This document shows positions 1 through 12,750 of a DNA stretch of 64,000 nucleotides, piece after piece (positions within the stretch are counted from its first letter, which is position 1; every line of letters starts with the position of its first letter). The stretch lies in contig CM060201.1 in NCBI GenBank assembly GCA_030562195.1, positions 21,588,454 to 21,652,453 of the forward strand. Reading direction: 5' to 3'. A model generated the notes under the pieces. It ran no database searches, was not told where the DNA came from, and saw only the letters and a program-made list of their open reading frames with translations. Origin of the DNA: Nipponacmea schrenckii (taxonomy: Eukaryota > Mollusca > Gastropoda > Lottiidae). The position numbers and the translations under genes were made by a program.

Positions 1-1136
1 TAAAGATAGCAGTAAGTCAACCTAGAGGGTGTAAAGATTATAGTAAAGATAACAGTAAGCCAACCTAGAGGGTGTAAAGAGTTATAGTAAAGATATCAGT
101 AAGCAACCTAGAGGGTGTAAAGAGTTATAATAGATACAGTAAGCAACCTAGAGGGTGTAAAGAGTTTAGTAAAGATACAGTAAGACAACCTGAGGGTGTA
201 AAGAGTTATATAAAGATATCAGTAAGTCAACCTAGAGGGTGTAAAGAGTTATAGGTAAAGATATCATAAGCAACTAGAGTTTAAAGAGTATATAAGATAT
301 CAGTAAGCAACCTAGAGGTGTAAAGAGTATAGTAAGATACAGTAAGCCAACCTAGAGGGTGTAAAGAGTTATAGTAAAGATAGACAGTAAGTCAACCTAG
401 AGGTTGTAAAGAGTTATATAAAGATACAGTAAGTCAATCTAGAGGGTGTAAAGAGTTATAGTAAGATACAGTAAGCAACCTAGAGGTGTAAAGAGTTATA
501 GTAAAGATAACAGTAAGCAACCTAAGGGGGTAAAGAGTTATAGTAAAGATACAGTAAGTCAACCTAGAGGGTGTAAAGAGTTATATAAAGATATCAGTAA
601 CCAACCTAGAGGGTGTAAAGAGTTATAGTAAAGATAACAGTAAGCCAACCTAGAGGGTGTAAAGAGTTATAGTAAAGATAGCAGTAAGTCAACCTAGAGG
701 GTGTAAAGAGTTATAGTAAAGATATCAGTAAGCCAACCTAGAGGGTGTAAAGAGTTATAGTAAAGATACAGTAAGCAACCTAGAGGGTGTAAAGAGTTAT
801 AGTAAAGATAGCAGTAAGTCAACCTAGAGGGTGTAAAGAGTTATAGTAAAGATATCAGTAAGTCAACCTAGAGGGTGTAAAGAGTTATAGTAAAGATAGC
901 AGTAAGCCAACCTAGAGGGTGTAAAGAGTTATAGTAAAGATATCAGTAAGCCAACCTAGAGGGTGTAAAGAGTTATAGTAAAGATACAGTAAGCCAACCT
1001 AGAGGGTGTAAAGAGTTATAGTAAAGATACAGTAAGCCAACCTAGAGGATGTAAAGAGTTGTAGTAAAGATATCAGTAAGTCAACCTAGAGGGTGTAAAG
1101 AGTTGTAGTAAAGATAACAGTAAGCCAACCTAGAAA
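1..1136. repeat. Minisatellite array A, unit about 43-45 bp
   Basis: About 26 head-to-tail copies share a core of ccaacctagagggtgtaa followed by agagttatagtaaagata. Copies before about 560 often lack one base of a doublet (aagcaacc for aagccaacc, gaggtg for gagggtg), while copies after 600 are nearly uniform. The array is cut by the window start. The same core recurs at 7.3 kb and, inverted, at 18.5 kb. Confidence 0.95.
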
Positions 1137-1637
1137 GTAATTAAAGAATGTGGAAGAAGAAGCAGTGAGACAGAAACAGTTTTATTGTTGTAAGAAATAT
1201 AGAAATTGAGAATCTGAATGGTAGAAATTCTAACAAAAGAGAACGGAATCAATCCGGTGTGAGAATTTCTAACTGGGATGAAATTAAATGGGTACATTAA
1301 GAAGGTAAATATATACAACAAATACATTTAAAAGATTCGAATCTCTCCATTTTAAACTAGCACTTGAGTCAATGATAGTCACCCCGCGGCAAATTGATAA
1401 AAAACTTCTGATATTAATTCAGCTATAGACTGGTGTTTGCCAGCATCAGATTGTACAATTCTGATTCTTCAGATACGAAGAATTTCTCAAGGGCCGTCTG
1501 CTATTGATGTTTGAGGTTTTATAGTTTTAAACAAGTTTATCGACCCTCGTGTACCAAGGGTCTGATTAAGTTATGGATTTTAATATGAATGAAGAATATA
1601 GCATAGCTACTCCCTAGTCTGGGATTGATGAAGGATT
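1137..1637. other. Non-coding, nothing recognised
   Basis: AT-rich sequence between two arrays. I see no open frame with splice sites, no RNA gene and no repeat structure here. Confidence 0.5.
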
Positions 1638-1882
1638 TTGAATGGGTCTACTGAATGGTGGGTCTACTGAGTGGGTCTACTAAATGGTGGGTCTACTGAA
1701 TGGTGGGTCTACTGAATGGTGGGTCTACTGAATGGTGGGTCTACTGAATGGGTCCTCTGAATAGGTGGGTCTAGTGAGTGGGTCTACTAAATGGGTCTAC
1801 TGAGAGGGTCTACTGAGTGGGTCCTCTGAGTGGGTCTAATAAAGGGGTCTAATGAATGGGTCTAATGAATGGGTCTTCTGAG
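1638..1882. repeat. Short minisatellite, unit about 12-17 bp
   Basis: Degenerate repeats built on gggtctactgaatggt, with variants gggtcctctga and gggtctaatgaat. About 16 copies, with spacing alternating between units with and without the extra ggt. Confidence 0.9.
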
Positions 1883-1970
1883 ATTCTGGGATAAATTGAA
1901 GGTTTATTTCAATTGATAAAAGGACATCTTTGACATTTGTTTGACCAATCGTACCCCTCTACTTCATCTC

Positions 1971-2058
1971 TTCTGATGACATGTAAATTGTGTTGCAATG
2001 TTATGTACCTTGTTATTAAAGAAGTACGTATGTTATACCATAATATATTCCATTGTGT
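1971..2058 (+). repeat. Dispersed ~90-bp repeat, copy 1
   Basis: Contains tgatgacatgtaaattgtgt, then gttataccataatatattcc. A second copy lies in a DNAH10 intron at about 38837-38930. It is followed directly by a SINE copy. Confidence 0.6.
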
Positions 2059-2084
2059 TCTTGGGAGTCACAGTGGATTAGTCC

Positions 2085-2312
2085 TTTTTTTATGTCCGGT
2101 TTCCCCTTGATGCAGGTCAGAGGGGCTGACATGGAAAAAACTGATGGGACATACACGAAGGCCTGGTGTGCTACAATCTGTGCATGGTGAAGATCCCTCG
2201 ACAGTTTCAAATGGCAAAATTCCCCTCATAGCACACTGCATGGGGTTGCCTGCCTTCATTTAGCTCATAAGGTGCAGAAGAGTAGGACGTAAAACTCTAT
2301 TCATTTTTTGTA
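2085..2312 (+). mobile_element. tRNA-type SINE, 5'-truncated copy
   Basis: Shares with other copies in this window the ordered blocks: gatgggaca, tgtgctacaatctgtgca, gatccctcgacagttt, cctcatagcacactgcatgg, then the tail block gtgcagaagagtaggacgta followed by aaactctattcatt. The tRNA-like head is missing. Identity as a SINE comes from comparison with the fuller copies at 52975 and 57800. Confidence 0.7.
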
Positions 2313-3344
2313 TTGGCCTATAAGTGCTCTTCACTTCTAAATGTCAGTCCAACCTTGTAAACATTATTGGGTTGAAATATAACTTTAGGTATGCACAATA
2401 ACACCATATTTCAGTTGAAACAAAAGTAGAAATCAAAGCAAGTTGAACTAGTTAGAAACCAGCAGTGAAATGTTTTCCATTGATAAAAAAAATACAAGCT
2501 GTTAAGAATCAACGCCATTTGGTTTGTATCTGTTAATAAAAGGGGTGAATTGTTGTTTTGGTTGAAGTTAATAACGTTGTCTTAGCACAATTATAGTGTT
2601 ATTATTAACACCTATAAACCTCCCGACTTCACCTTGGAGGTGAAATACAGTCTAGTTCTACTAGTTTAACCTGTAGTCGGCATGGTTTCACCCTGGGTTG
2701 TATAACACCGTCTGTTAGAGCGTTATCACTGTCTGGTAGAGCGTTACCTCTATACATGACACCATCAAACAAATGGCCGACAAATGGCAGATGTTGGAAC
2801 ATGAACTTGCATAAGGGTCGACTTTATTATGAGAGTTGACTTATTCAATATCATCGGACTTTCACAAACTGATCGAGATTAGAACTCACATTCACCATTT
2901 GCTTGTCGTAACCAAGGAAATGACATCATATAACATATTTTTTCTTTCTTACATTGTGACTCAACTAAAGTTGTTGCATACAATTCTTAAAAGGAACAAA
3001 AGGGAATAAATTATGGTGCTATCATTCTTTTGCAATTGTTCACTTTAAATAAAGATGTTGAAAGATGTTAGTTACGTAACTTGTTGTATCAGGTTTGTTA
3101 CTTCAGCTTGTCTGTCATGTGATACGATAAAACATGGAAGACAGAAATCATTAAATTCTGGTACAGCGCGAGTGCATGTCAGTCTGATAACTTATTACAT
3201 GTTTTTAATTTGGTTAAAACGTAGAGGTCAAGGTCGTCCATGACAACTTGGTGTTTTAATTTGAAATGTTGGATAGATACTTCTAGTATATTAATTTGTT
3301 TCAATGTTTCGATGCGGTTCTCACACTGTCAGAAGGAATATAAT
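2313..3344. other. Non-coding, nothing recognised
   Basis: AT-rich sequence without a convincing exon. Short open frames here lack codon bias and flanking splice signals. Confidence 0.45.
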
Positions 3345-3695
3345 AAAAAATCTTTCAAAACTATTGAATGTTGCAAACTATCAAAACTTTTAAAACTATC
3401 AAATGTAACATAACTATCAAATGTACAAACTATCAAATGTTGCAAAACTATCAAAACTTTTAAAACTATCAAATGTAACATAACTATCAAATGTAAGACA
3501 TAAAACTATCAAATGTAACATAACTATCAAATGTTGCAAACTTAAAACTATCTGTAAAACTATCAAATGTACAAACTATCAAACTTGCTTAACTATCAAA
3601 TGTAACATAACTATCAAATGTTGCAAACTATCAAAATTTGAAAACTATCAAATGTACAAATTTTAAAACTATGAAATGTACATAACTATCAAAGA
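3345..3695. repeat. Minisatellite, unit about 18 bp
   Basis: Irregular repeats of aactatcaaatgtaacat with variants aaatgttgcaaactatcaaa and aaaactttt. Roughly 20 imperfect copies on a strongly A-rich strand. Confidence 0.9.
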
Positions 3696-4139
3696 ATCTA
3701 CAAAATATAACTTCATATGTAAACAATTATCAACCATACAAACTTGCTATACCATTAAGCTTTTGTATTATACCAGTGAATGACTTAACCTGACACCAAT
3801 AAATCAGATGATGGTAGTGCTAGAAGACTGACAAGTATTACCATAGTAGACTTATCTACCAGTAGCTGTATACCAGAAGCTGTATACCACTGTAGGGTTA
3901 ACCACCTTTATATGTGATGTATTTAACAGACCCTGTTTGTGTTATGCATTTAAGACAAACAGAAGTTGTTGGTACATTGTGGGAACAAACAGTTTTCTTT
4001 GTTTTAAAATCGTAGTGTCACCTTGTTGGGTTGTCATCCATCTTTTCTTTTTAACTATTCATTATCAGTTTAAGTCAATTTTCTTTCCGTCGAATTCTTT
4101 TCAAGTGTTTCCTAAAATCAACCAGTTTGTAACTTTCAT
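3696..4139. other. Non-coding, nothing recognised
   Basis: No repeat or exon signature seen. It includes a tiny local duplication around ccagtagctgtataccagaagctgtatacc near 3860-3888, given only as a description of two adjacent short copies. Confidence 0.4.
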
Positions 4140-4560
4140 CCCCCCTATTCTTACCCCACAATACACTTATTGATGCCCTTTTTCACCTTAGCCCTTAGAC
4201 TTAGTCTTAACTTTAGTGTATTTATCAACCCCTCCCCCATACCATCTTCTCCATTCCAGTCACTCATTCCCCCATTCCCACACTCCCACATTCTACCAAC
4301 CTACATCTCCCCTGTAAACAACCTCCTACCCCCACCCCAATACCAATACCATCTTCCGTAGTTCACATTTCCCCATTCTCCCACTCTAGATCTCCCTTGT
4401 AGACACCAACCCACCACCCCTTACCCCAAAACCATCTTCTCAATTTCACATTTCCATATTCCATCTCCTCTGTAGACCAGACCCCTCCCCTACAACCACC
4501 TCTCCCCTACGACCACCTCTTACCCCCACCCCACCCACCCACTTATTATCCAACTGTTAC
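4140..4560. repeat. C/T-rich low-complexity tract
   Basis: Plus strand dominated by C runs with A/T interruptions (ccccattcccacactccc-like), so the minus strand is G-rich. It is not a clean tandem array. It could form quadruplex or i-motif structures, which is inference only. Confidence 0.8.
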
Positions 4561-4734
4561 CTATAAACAGGAATAAGAAATATTGATGCCGACTGCCAAG
4601 TTATCTGTGTGAAGTTTCCCTCCATTATTGTGTTATATATAAGATGATTGTATTGGGTGAGTTTTTGTCATTCCCTGCCAGGTCTCCGTGACTTTCTGCT
4701 TGCCATAAAACATACATCACACCATACGCCTGGC

Positions 4735-4905
4735 TTAAAGATGCAGACACACTTATTCTTGAGTCAGTCCTCTTAGCCTTGTGAACTCTCAAAAAGAGAT
4801 GCTAAGTTGACAAATCTAAATACTGGCCTAAAGATGCAGACGCACTTGATTTTGGCTTCATAAATTTAGCCTTGTGAACTCTCTAAAAGGGAGTGTCTTA
4901 AAGTA
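4735..4905. repeat. Tandem duplication of about 95 bp
   Basis: Two diverged copies each begin with taaagatgcagac.cactt, then tagccttgtgaactctc and a short A/G-rich end. First copy about 4735-4802, second about 4829-4905. Confidence 0.7.
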
Positions 4906-5033
4906 ACAGAATCCCTGTTAAATCTAGGAAACTCACAAACTTCGTAATTATTAATCAATTTATGAAATGTTTTTCAATAATTAACTGCATTTTTATGGAT
5001 AATTACTAAATTTTTGGGACAATTTTCTTTTTA

Positions 5034-5204
5034 TGTTATTTATGACAGCAGGTTTATCCACTGATGAATATATACTCTTATTGGCCAAGTTTAAAATTTT
5101 AATGTTTTGTTAGATTTATCAGATTATATAAGGATTCTGTTATGTTATTTATGACACCAGGTATATCTACTGATGAATATATACTCTTATTGGCCAAGTT
5201 TGTT
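5034..5204. repeat. Direct duplication of about 58 bp
   Basis: The block gttatttatgaca.cagg, then ctactgatgaatatatactc and ttattggccaagttt, occurs at about 5034-5092 and 5142-5202, separated by about 50 bp of unique AT-rich sequence. Confidence 0.85.
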
Positions 5205-6604
5205 AATGTTTTTTTGGGACACAGTGTCACTTTAATATTCCACAAGAGTACAAACACAAAAATTGAAGTGAAGTGTTCTAGAAAGAAAAAAGAAATTCTT
5301 ATAAAACTGACTCGACAAGATTCAAAACAAATCCACGAAAGCAAAAGAAAAAAGTTGCGAAGAACAGAAGTAGATATTGAGTGACGTTTGGCAGAAGTCG
5401 ATACTTTATGTATATTCAGATGGTTTCTACGTGTTTCTTAATAGAGCGGACAAATTATTTTTGGCAGACGTGAGAGATGTTGTTTGACAACTTTACTGCA
5501 TGGTTTTCACCATCCAGCACTTCTCAAGACAGACTTGTTGAAAACTTAGAGTAGAATGTAAAATTAGATTCATTAAACCAAGGTTTGAAGGAGTTGACGA
5601 AAATTTCAGTTTTTTCTCGCTTGTCTGTTAAAAATTGATTGTTAAGTTGGTTGTGACAAAAAAAATATTAAATTTGAAATTCTGTCGTCGACTTAAAGTT
5701 AGTTATTTTTTGATTCTGTCATTTTTGAATATTCAGAAATTTTGATTAAATTTACCACATCTCTTCATTTCTTTACTTATTCTTTAATAAATATTGTAAT
5801 TTGTGTCTCAATTTACCTCATTGAACACTCTGTGGCATTGCCTGTCCTGCTAAGCCTAGTGCAGAGAAGCAGGACATGAAATTCCTATTTGGTTCCGTTT
5901 AAACAAACAGTTTCAATCAAACAAACTTGTATAGATACCATAGTCAAAATCAAGATATTACCGGTAAATTAACACTGGCCAAATTTACCTCACTGCATAC
6001 TGTATGAAAATAAGTTGTACAGATATTATAGTCAAAATCAAGACTTAATTAACACTGACCCTACCTTTTACTTCATTATCCTGATTAGTATTCCAAATAT
6101 ATTCAAATTTATGTTAACTTCAACACAGACTGGCAAAATATTGGTATCCACTGTTTGATAACAGTATATAGAAGTATAGCACTTGATATTGGCCCAGTTG
6201 ATATGATATTGGCCCAGTAGTATATGATATTCACCAAGTAGGAGTTGATATACACCAGTATATATGTTAATTACTGAATAATAATATGTCTGTTAAATTA
6301 CTCAAGTCAAACAGAAATCTGATTAATATATTTTTTATACTCTAATGTTGGTTATGTTACTGAGGTAATCAGCTGACTGCATGTAAACTTCCTTGTTACT
6401 TCGCACTACTATCTGAGATCTGGTATATACTTGCTTAAACTAAATCTAAATTTTTAAAATTCTATTTTGTTCATCAAATAACATAACTGAAGTGATTTAT
6501 AGTCCTTACCAACCTGGATCTGATAAATCACCTAATTAGCATTTTCTAGCATTTGATTTCAGCAATATTAAAAATTTGATAATCATTTTGAATTTATTTC
6601 TTTT
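5205..6604. other. Non-coding, minor duplications only
   Basis: No exon found. A lysine/arginine-rich open frame at 5142-5384 starts inside the preceding duplication and resembles nothing. Near 5925-6060 the block atagtcaaaatcaaga is present twice in a larger diverged duplication. Small repeats of atatgatattggcccagt occur near 6190-6240. Confidence 0.45.
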
Positions 6605-6840
6605 TTTCATCTTCATTAGATCTTCAGAAGACTAGGATGTAAAACTCCATTCATTTCATTTCCACGTATCAGAGAACCCCATCTTCATTCGATTGTTAGG
6701 TGCCGAAGAGTAGGATGTAAAACTCAATTCATTTCATATCCACCTATCAGTGAACCCCATCATCATTAGCCCATTAGGTGCAGAAGACTAGGGTGTAAAA
6801 CTCCATTCATTTCATATCCACCTGTCGATGAACCCCCTTC
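6605..6840 (+). repeat. Array of SINE 3' tails
   Basis: Three tandem copies of the SINE tail segment: cagaagactaggatgtaaaa, then ctccattcatttcat, then cacctatcag.gaaccccat. Only the 3' end of the SINE is repeated, so the array grew from one insertion or by local duplication. Confidence 0.8.
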
Positions 6841-7317
6841 ATTAGGTACAAAAAACAAGAACATACAACTACATTCAATTAGTTTCATATTTTGGATTCA
6901 GAAAAGTTTCCACTAAGGGTAAAAATTGAAAATTTTGACAAAGAAAAAAAATGTATATGAATTCAAGAAACTGTCTATTGAAATAAACATGTTTAAAAGA
7001 TTATAAAAATGGACAGATGACTGACTTAAGATTAGTGATAGTAGAACATGCATGTTGCATGAATAGAAGTTAAAATCTTTCCAATATGAAGGCACTCAGA
7101 GAAATGGAGGAGAATAAATTTATTAGATTATGTTAGAATGGTGTTGTGTTTTAACATTTAACCAACTTAATTTCATATCAATTCTAGAATATAAGTGTAA
7201 CAATGGTAGGCTGCTTGTTTCACCGTTAATCTTGCGAAATGGAAAGGCCCGTGGTGACATTGGAAGCAGAAACAACTAGGCATATATTTTTCTAGAATAA
7301 CAAACTTGAGGATATCT

Positions 7318-7756
7318 GTATTGACTATGCTAGTAAGCCAACCTAGAGGGTGTAAAGGATTTCTGTATAGACTATGCTATTAAGCCAACCTAGAGGGTGT
7401 ATAGAGTTATAGTAAAGATAGCAGTAAGCCAACCTAGAGGGTGTAAAGAGTTGTATAGATAGCAGTAAGCCAACCTAGAGGTGTAAGAGTTTAGTAAAGA
7501 TAGCAGTAAGCAACCTAGAGGGTGTAAAGAGTTATAGTAAAGATATCAGTAAGCCAACCTAGAGGATGTAAAGAGTTATAGTAAAGATAAGCAGTAAGCC
7601 AACCTAGAGGGTGTAAAGAGTTGTAGTAAAGATAGCAGTAAGCCAACCTAGAGGATGTAAAGAGTTGTAGTAAAGATATTAGTAAGCCAACCTAGAGTGT
7701 GTAAAGGATTTCTGTATAGACTATGCTAGTAAGCCAACCTAGAGGGTGTAAAGTAT
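7318..7756. repeat. Minisatellite array A, second locus
   Basis: About ten units carrying the same ccaacctagagggtgtaa core as the array at 1-1136, with unit flanks agagttatagtaaagata or gatttctgtatagactatgc. The two flank types show two subfamilies in one array. Confidence 0.92.
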
Positions 7757-7945
7757 TAAACATACCATTATAAACCTTGAACTAATTATAACACTGTTGA
7801 TTATAGGATATTTAAGAATGGTATAGTGACATATTGGTAGACTAGTGAAATATCTAGTGATGTATGAGAATAGAACAGATGTTTGACAACTAGATTACCT
7901 ATTATTCTTAATAAGATCAATAGTAACTACTGTTGGAGGTTATTA

Positions 7946-8006
7946 GTAGGAGGTATGGGTGGGGTGGGGGTGAGGTGTTGTAGTGGGGTTGGGTGGGATG
8001 GGGAGA
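7946..8006 (+). other. G-rich tract, possible G-quadruplex
   Basis: Contains many runs of three to five G (gggtggggtgggggtgagg, ggggttgggtgggatgggga). It fits the general G3N1-7 quadruplex pattern. No adjacent gene was recognised, so any role is unknown. Confidence 0.55.
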
Positions 8007-8284
8007 CTGTCAGTTAAACACTTGCAAAAATGGTTCAGTCCTTATCAAGGGTCAGAGACATTAAACTAAAGCCCTTTGTTTTTCTACCGTCTGTGCTCCT
8101 GACTCTTGTAATTGTAAAAGAGTAGACTCAAAATTTCCCTCATTGCACACAAATGGCATTGTTTTAATGAGCTTTGTTATCCTGGACCTACATAAAGATA
8201 ATAAAAAGTTTGATTGTTCTGAGAATGATAAAATATATTTTCAAACAGAAGTAGATAATTTCTTATCAATTGATGTATACTGAA

Positions 8285-8945
8285 ATTCCTAGCATAGTCT
8301 CTACTTGTGATCTAGACCAGTGCTTCTATTGGAAAGCATCTCTTATAACACCTAATACTTGTGACCTAGGCCAGTGCTTCTATAGGAGAGTATCTCTTAT
8401 AACACCTAATACTTGTGACCTAGGCCAGTGCTTCTAGAGGAGAATATCTCTTATAACACCTAATACTTGTGACCTAGGCCAGTGCTTCTATAGGAGAGCA
8501 TCTCTTATAACACCTAATACTTGTGACCTAGACCAGTGCTTCTATAGGAGAGCATCTCTTATAACACCTAATATTTGTGACCTAGGCCAGTTCTTCTATA
8601 GGAGAGCATCTCTTATAACACCTGATACTTGTGACCTAGACCAGTGTTTCTATAGGAGAGTATCTCTTATAACACCTAATATTGTGACCTAGACAGTACT
8701 TCTATAGGAGAGCATCTCTTATAACACCTAATACTTGTGACCTAGGCCAGTGCTTCTATAGGAGAGCATCTCTTATAACACCTAATACTTGTGACCTAGG
8801 TCAGTGCTTCTATAGGAGAGCATCTCTTATAACACCTAATACTTGTAACCTAGGCCAGTGCTTCTATAGGAGAGCATCTCTTATAACATCTAATACTTGT
8901 GACGTAGACCAGTGCTTCTATAGGACAGCATCTCTTTTAACACTC
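8285..8945. repeat. Minisatellite, 54-bp unit
   Basis: About twelve well-conserved copies; each has aatacttgtgacctaggcca, gtgcttctataggagagcat and ctcttataacacct. Measured spacing between successive aatactt starts is 54 bp (8354 to 8408). Divergence is a few substitutions per unit plus rare single-base losses. Confidence 0.95.
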
Positions 8946-9069
8946 TTTACCAGAGCTGTCATTTTTTTCCAATAGCTTATGCCTCTGTCCTTATACAATT
9001 TTCCCCATTGTACACTGAAGGCATTATCTTCATTAGACCTGAACCTGTGGATAATAAATTCTGATTGTT

Positions 9070-9172
9070 CTAGGCTAGATAGATAGATAGTTAGATAGAT
9101 AGATAGTAGATAGATAGATAGTTAGATAGATAGATAGTTAGATAGATAGATAGATAGTTAGATAGATAGAAT
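9070..9172. repeat. GATA/TAGA microsatellite
   Basis: Tandem tagatagatagatag with periodic gttagata interruptions. A short further run of tagatagataga is near 9322. Confidence 0.95.
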
Positions 9173-9597
9173 AAAAAAAAATTTTTAGCTATGGATAGAA
9201 GGTATTTTGAAACTAGAGCTATAATATTTTCACTCTACCGTTCAGAAATCAAGCATTCTGTCAAACACCATGTTGGTTTAGACGTAAAAAAAATAAACGT
9301 GAGATTTTAATGATAAATTAACTAGATAGATAGATATTGATCTTTTCTAGTTTGTCACAAATTATAAATTATACTTGTTAGAAGATTACAATTTGATACA
9401 GACGCAGAGAGAATCTGGTAGACAATCCTGACCCTGCCCTGTTTCTTGCAGACGTATACAGATATGATAACAATTGGGTTCGGGTCAGAGTTCTAGGGCA
9501 CTAGTTTTTGAAAATTTTCACCATGGCAAAGGTTGAATCTTGCAAAATTTTGGGTATGGATACAAAGCTGAACTTGTATAATTTTTAGCTCGGAATC

Positions 9598-9850
9598 TCG
9601 TCAGTGATACAGGTCTGAGTGACTGACATGGAAAACTATCTAGTTGTTTTGATGGGGCAATAAACTGATGCCTTGTGTTCTACAGGCTATGTACGTTTAG
9701 TTTCCCTTGACAGTTGTATATCACGAAAGAGTTGACTTGTGTCACTGTCCTGGCAAAATTTTCTTCGTCGCACGCTTCATGGCCTTACCCATCTTTATTA
9801 GCCTATTAGATGCAGAAGAGTAGGATGTAAAACTCCATTTATTTCATTTG
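9598..9850 (+). mobile_element. tRNA-type SINE copy, lacking the head
   Basis: Ordered SINE blocks: gatggggcaataaac, gtgttctacaggctatgta, cccttgacagtt, ctgtcctggcaaaatttt, then gcagaagagtaggatgtaaa with a tatttcattt tail. The orientation matches most other copies in the window. Confidence 0.75.
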
Positions 9851-11859
9851 TGATTCAACTTAATGTTAGACCCTTTTCCTTTCTACAGACTAGATACTGA
9901 TATAGATTTTAAACTCCAGAAATCATAAATACAATATCAGTTTCCTAATAACAACACCCTGGCCAGTGCTTTTGTGATTCAACCCCATCCTCCTTTTCAC
10001 CCTCCATTATCAAAGAGCTCTTCTGAGAGTTTAAGTATTTATATTCAATAGAAAAGATCCTGCGAATGTCAGTGTCCTGCGGTGCCAATTCTGTGGCTGA
10101 CAAAGTTCCAATTGGAATGAAAGATATTCCATGATTGATGATGTTTTCCTGCTTTTCAATTCCATTTTATATTAACAGACTGTCAGTTTTATGGCTTAAT
10201 TTTCTGCAATGAATTGATTTGACCTTGTACAGTACATGATGTTACTATCTTAACTTCCAATTTCAGCGCCATCTTTTCTATTAAGCAGTAAATTTTTCAA
10301 TACGATTACCAAATATAGCAGGGCGGTCAGTAAAGCTGCTTTTGTCAATATTATGGTATATGTTTGTATAATTTAAATCTATTGTTATCCTTGTCTCAGT
10401 TGTCAATGGATACAGAAAATTTCAGGGGATTTTTATTCCGAGATTTCGATTCGAGATAGATTGTAGACAAATTTCTCTTTAATGGTTCCATATTACTTTA
10501 TTTTCGAATGCGCCCACATCTCTTTTAATAGCCGTTAGTATTTAAGAACAATTAATGGAATTGGCAAACTCTTCATCCAGGATATTGGAGGTGTGAAAGG
10601 TATCAGACGGAATTAAAGACGTGAGAAGTGAAAATATTACCAATGTTCGTGTGAATGGCCAGTTTGATAAATTTTGTCGTCTGCTCTAATGGAGGATTTT
10701 GTGAGATGATTTTGACTGAAATTTGATTGATTTCCGATTTTGCCAGTCACATGGGTCTAACATTTTTGGAGCCACTGGACCAGGAGTTTTCAACCTGAGG
10801 GTGAAAGTACCCCTCAAAGGGTCAATTTTGAAATTTTAGGAGGGTCATGACTAATCAGTCAATTTGTAGTCGAGCATCAAATTTTTGAATGATAATAATT
10901 TAAGTAGATCTTTTCAGACTGGCTATTATTTCTGGAATGAAAAATGTTGCCGGAAAAAAATGAGAGAAAATTACACGTTAAATAGACTTGTGTTAAAAAA
11001 AATAGACCCAATAATCAATAAATATTGATCACCTTGTCTTCACCAAAAATTAGATCATTTGGACATCAAGAATGGGTATTTGAAAACCGATCTTCTGAAA
11101 TTGAGATTATGTTTTCTACGACCTTACAATGGTCCCAATATTGATATTTTTATCAAACAAGAAAAAGGTTAATTCAAACTCCCACTAGAATCTCTTGGTT
11201 ACATTTAATCAGTTTTCACCGTCAACAGAAATGCAAATATCGGCAATAAAATAACGGAGGAAACAATAAAATAACAAGATTCTCGTAAACTATCGCGGAA
11301 TCATTGTAACAAATGGCTGAAGTAAGGATGCATGGAGAAATAAATAGTCAACAGGAAAGTAAAGAGTCGTAAAAATGTTTCGGGTATTTTATTGAAAGTT
11401 GTTTTATGTTCTGATGTGATCTGTTTTGCTTTTTATATCGTAATTTTTGTTTGACATCACAAAACTTCCTGCCTGCTGCTATTCCCTTATTGTATTTCTC
11501 ATCCCCACTACCCACCCTACACCTCGCTTTTTCTATACCATTTGTGTTACCCCATTAACTATTCTACCAAAGCCTTGTTATCAAGCTAAAACATCTTATG
11601 TTCCCTTCAACACCCAAAGGACGTGAAAACTATCCCCCCCCACCCTCTCTCTATATTCTCTGTTACCCTGTTAACTATTCTACCCTACCCCTGATAAATT
11701 AGATGAAACTGAAACAGCCTACGAATTGATATGCTCCGTGTTATGATTAACTATGATAAATTTTAGATAATACTAGAAAATCACAATGTTAGCTTTGATA
11801 GAATTACGAGTGAACTAAACTTGAGTGAAATTAAATGGTAAATTGATGTATCAGTGTCC
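9851..11859. other. Non-coding, nothing recognised
   Basis: AT-rich DNA with some C-rich stretches near 11480-11650. I looked for MTO1-like exons (FAD-binding GxGxxG region) and saw none. Confidence 0.45.
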
Positions 11860-12300
11860 CTACACACTACAAAATTAGAAAAATCTCTTTAATAGAACTG
11901 TTTAGTTTTAGTAGAATTACAGGAACCACAGACATCTGATTGAAAATTAGAATGATGTAAATTGATCTATCATGTCCCTGATACACATACAAAATATAGA
12001 AAACCTCTTTACAATCTCTTTAATAGAACTGTTTAGTTTTAGTAGAATTACAGGAACCACAGACATCTGATTGAAAATTAGAATGATGTAAATTGATGCT
12101 ATCAGTGTCCCTGATACACATACAAAATATAGAAAACCTCTTTACAATCTCTTTAATAGAACTGTTTAGTTTTAGTAGAATTACAGGAACCACAGACATC
12201 TGATTGAAAATTAGAATGATGTAAATTGATGCTATCAGTGTCCCTGATACACATATAAAATATAGAAAACCTCTTTACAATCTCTTTAACTAATTGAGTA
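11860..12300. repeat. Tandem repeat F, unit about 134 bp
   Basis: Three copies, the first shortened, of a unit running from ctctttaatagaactgttta through gattgaaaattagaatgatg and tatcagtgtccctgatacac. Starts near 12015 and 12149 give 134 bp. The same unit recurs at 22.1-22.6 kb, where an inverted copy makes a foldback, and at 24.9-25.1 kb inside an MTO1 intron. Confidence 0.92.
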
Positions 12301-12584
12301 CTAAACATGAAGGTTTTTACAATAAATGACTGGCAATATAACCACATTAACACCAAGTCTCTGATGACAGGTACTAAAAAATATGTTAAAAACTCACTGT
12401 GGTAAAATTATGTATATTATTTCTACCTGGCCATTGTTTCTCACATATATATCATCGACATCTTTGAACGTGTGCCAAAATCAACCCCAGTTTCTATTTG
12501 ATTCTAGTCATTATTAATGTATAGATATATTTCAAGCCCTAGTCACACTTCCGCATTCCTACACCCAATAACCCATCTAATTCA

Positions 12585-12750
12585 GCCTAGCCACGCAGTG
12601 TGAAATGAGGGAAAATTTGCCAGCTCTTGGTCATAAGCTTGTATTAGATGCAGTTTCACATCCTACTTTTCTGCACTAAATGGACTAATGAAGACGGGCA
12701 ATGCCATGCAGTGTGCAATGAGGGAAATTTTGCCATTTCCAACTGTCTAG
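12585..12750 (-). mobile_element. SINE fragment, minus strand
   Basis: Reverse-complement SINE blocks: cacatcctacttttctgcac, then atgaagacgggcaatgccat and gcagtgtgcaatgagggaaa. A partial second copy of the last block (cgcagtgtgaaatgaggg) precedes it at about 12595. Confidence 0.7.

Noticed and set aside
5142..5384. 80-codon Lys/Arg-rich frame
   Set aside because: Starts inside a local duplication, overlaps an equally long frame on the other strand, and resembles no family I know.
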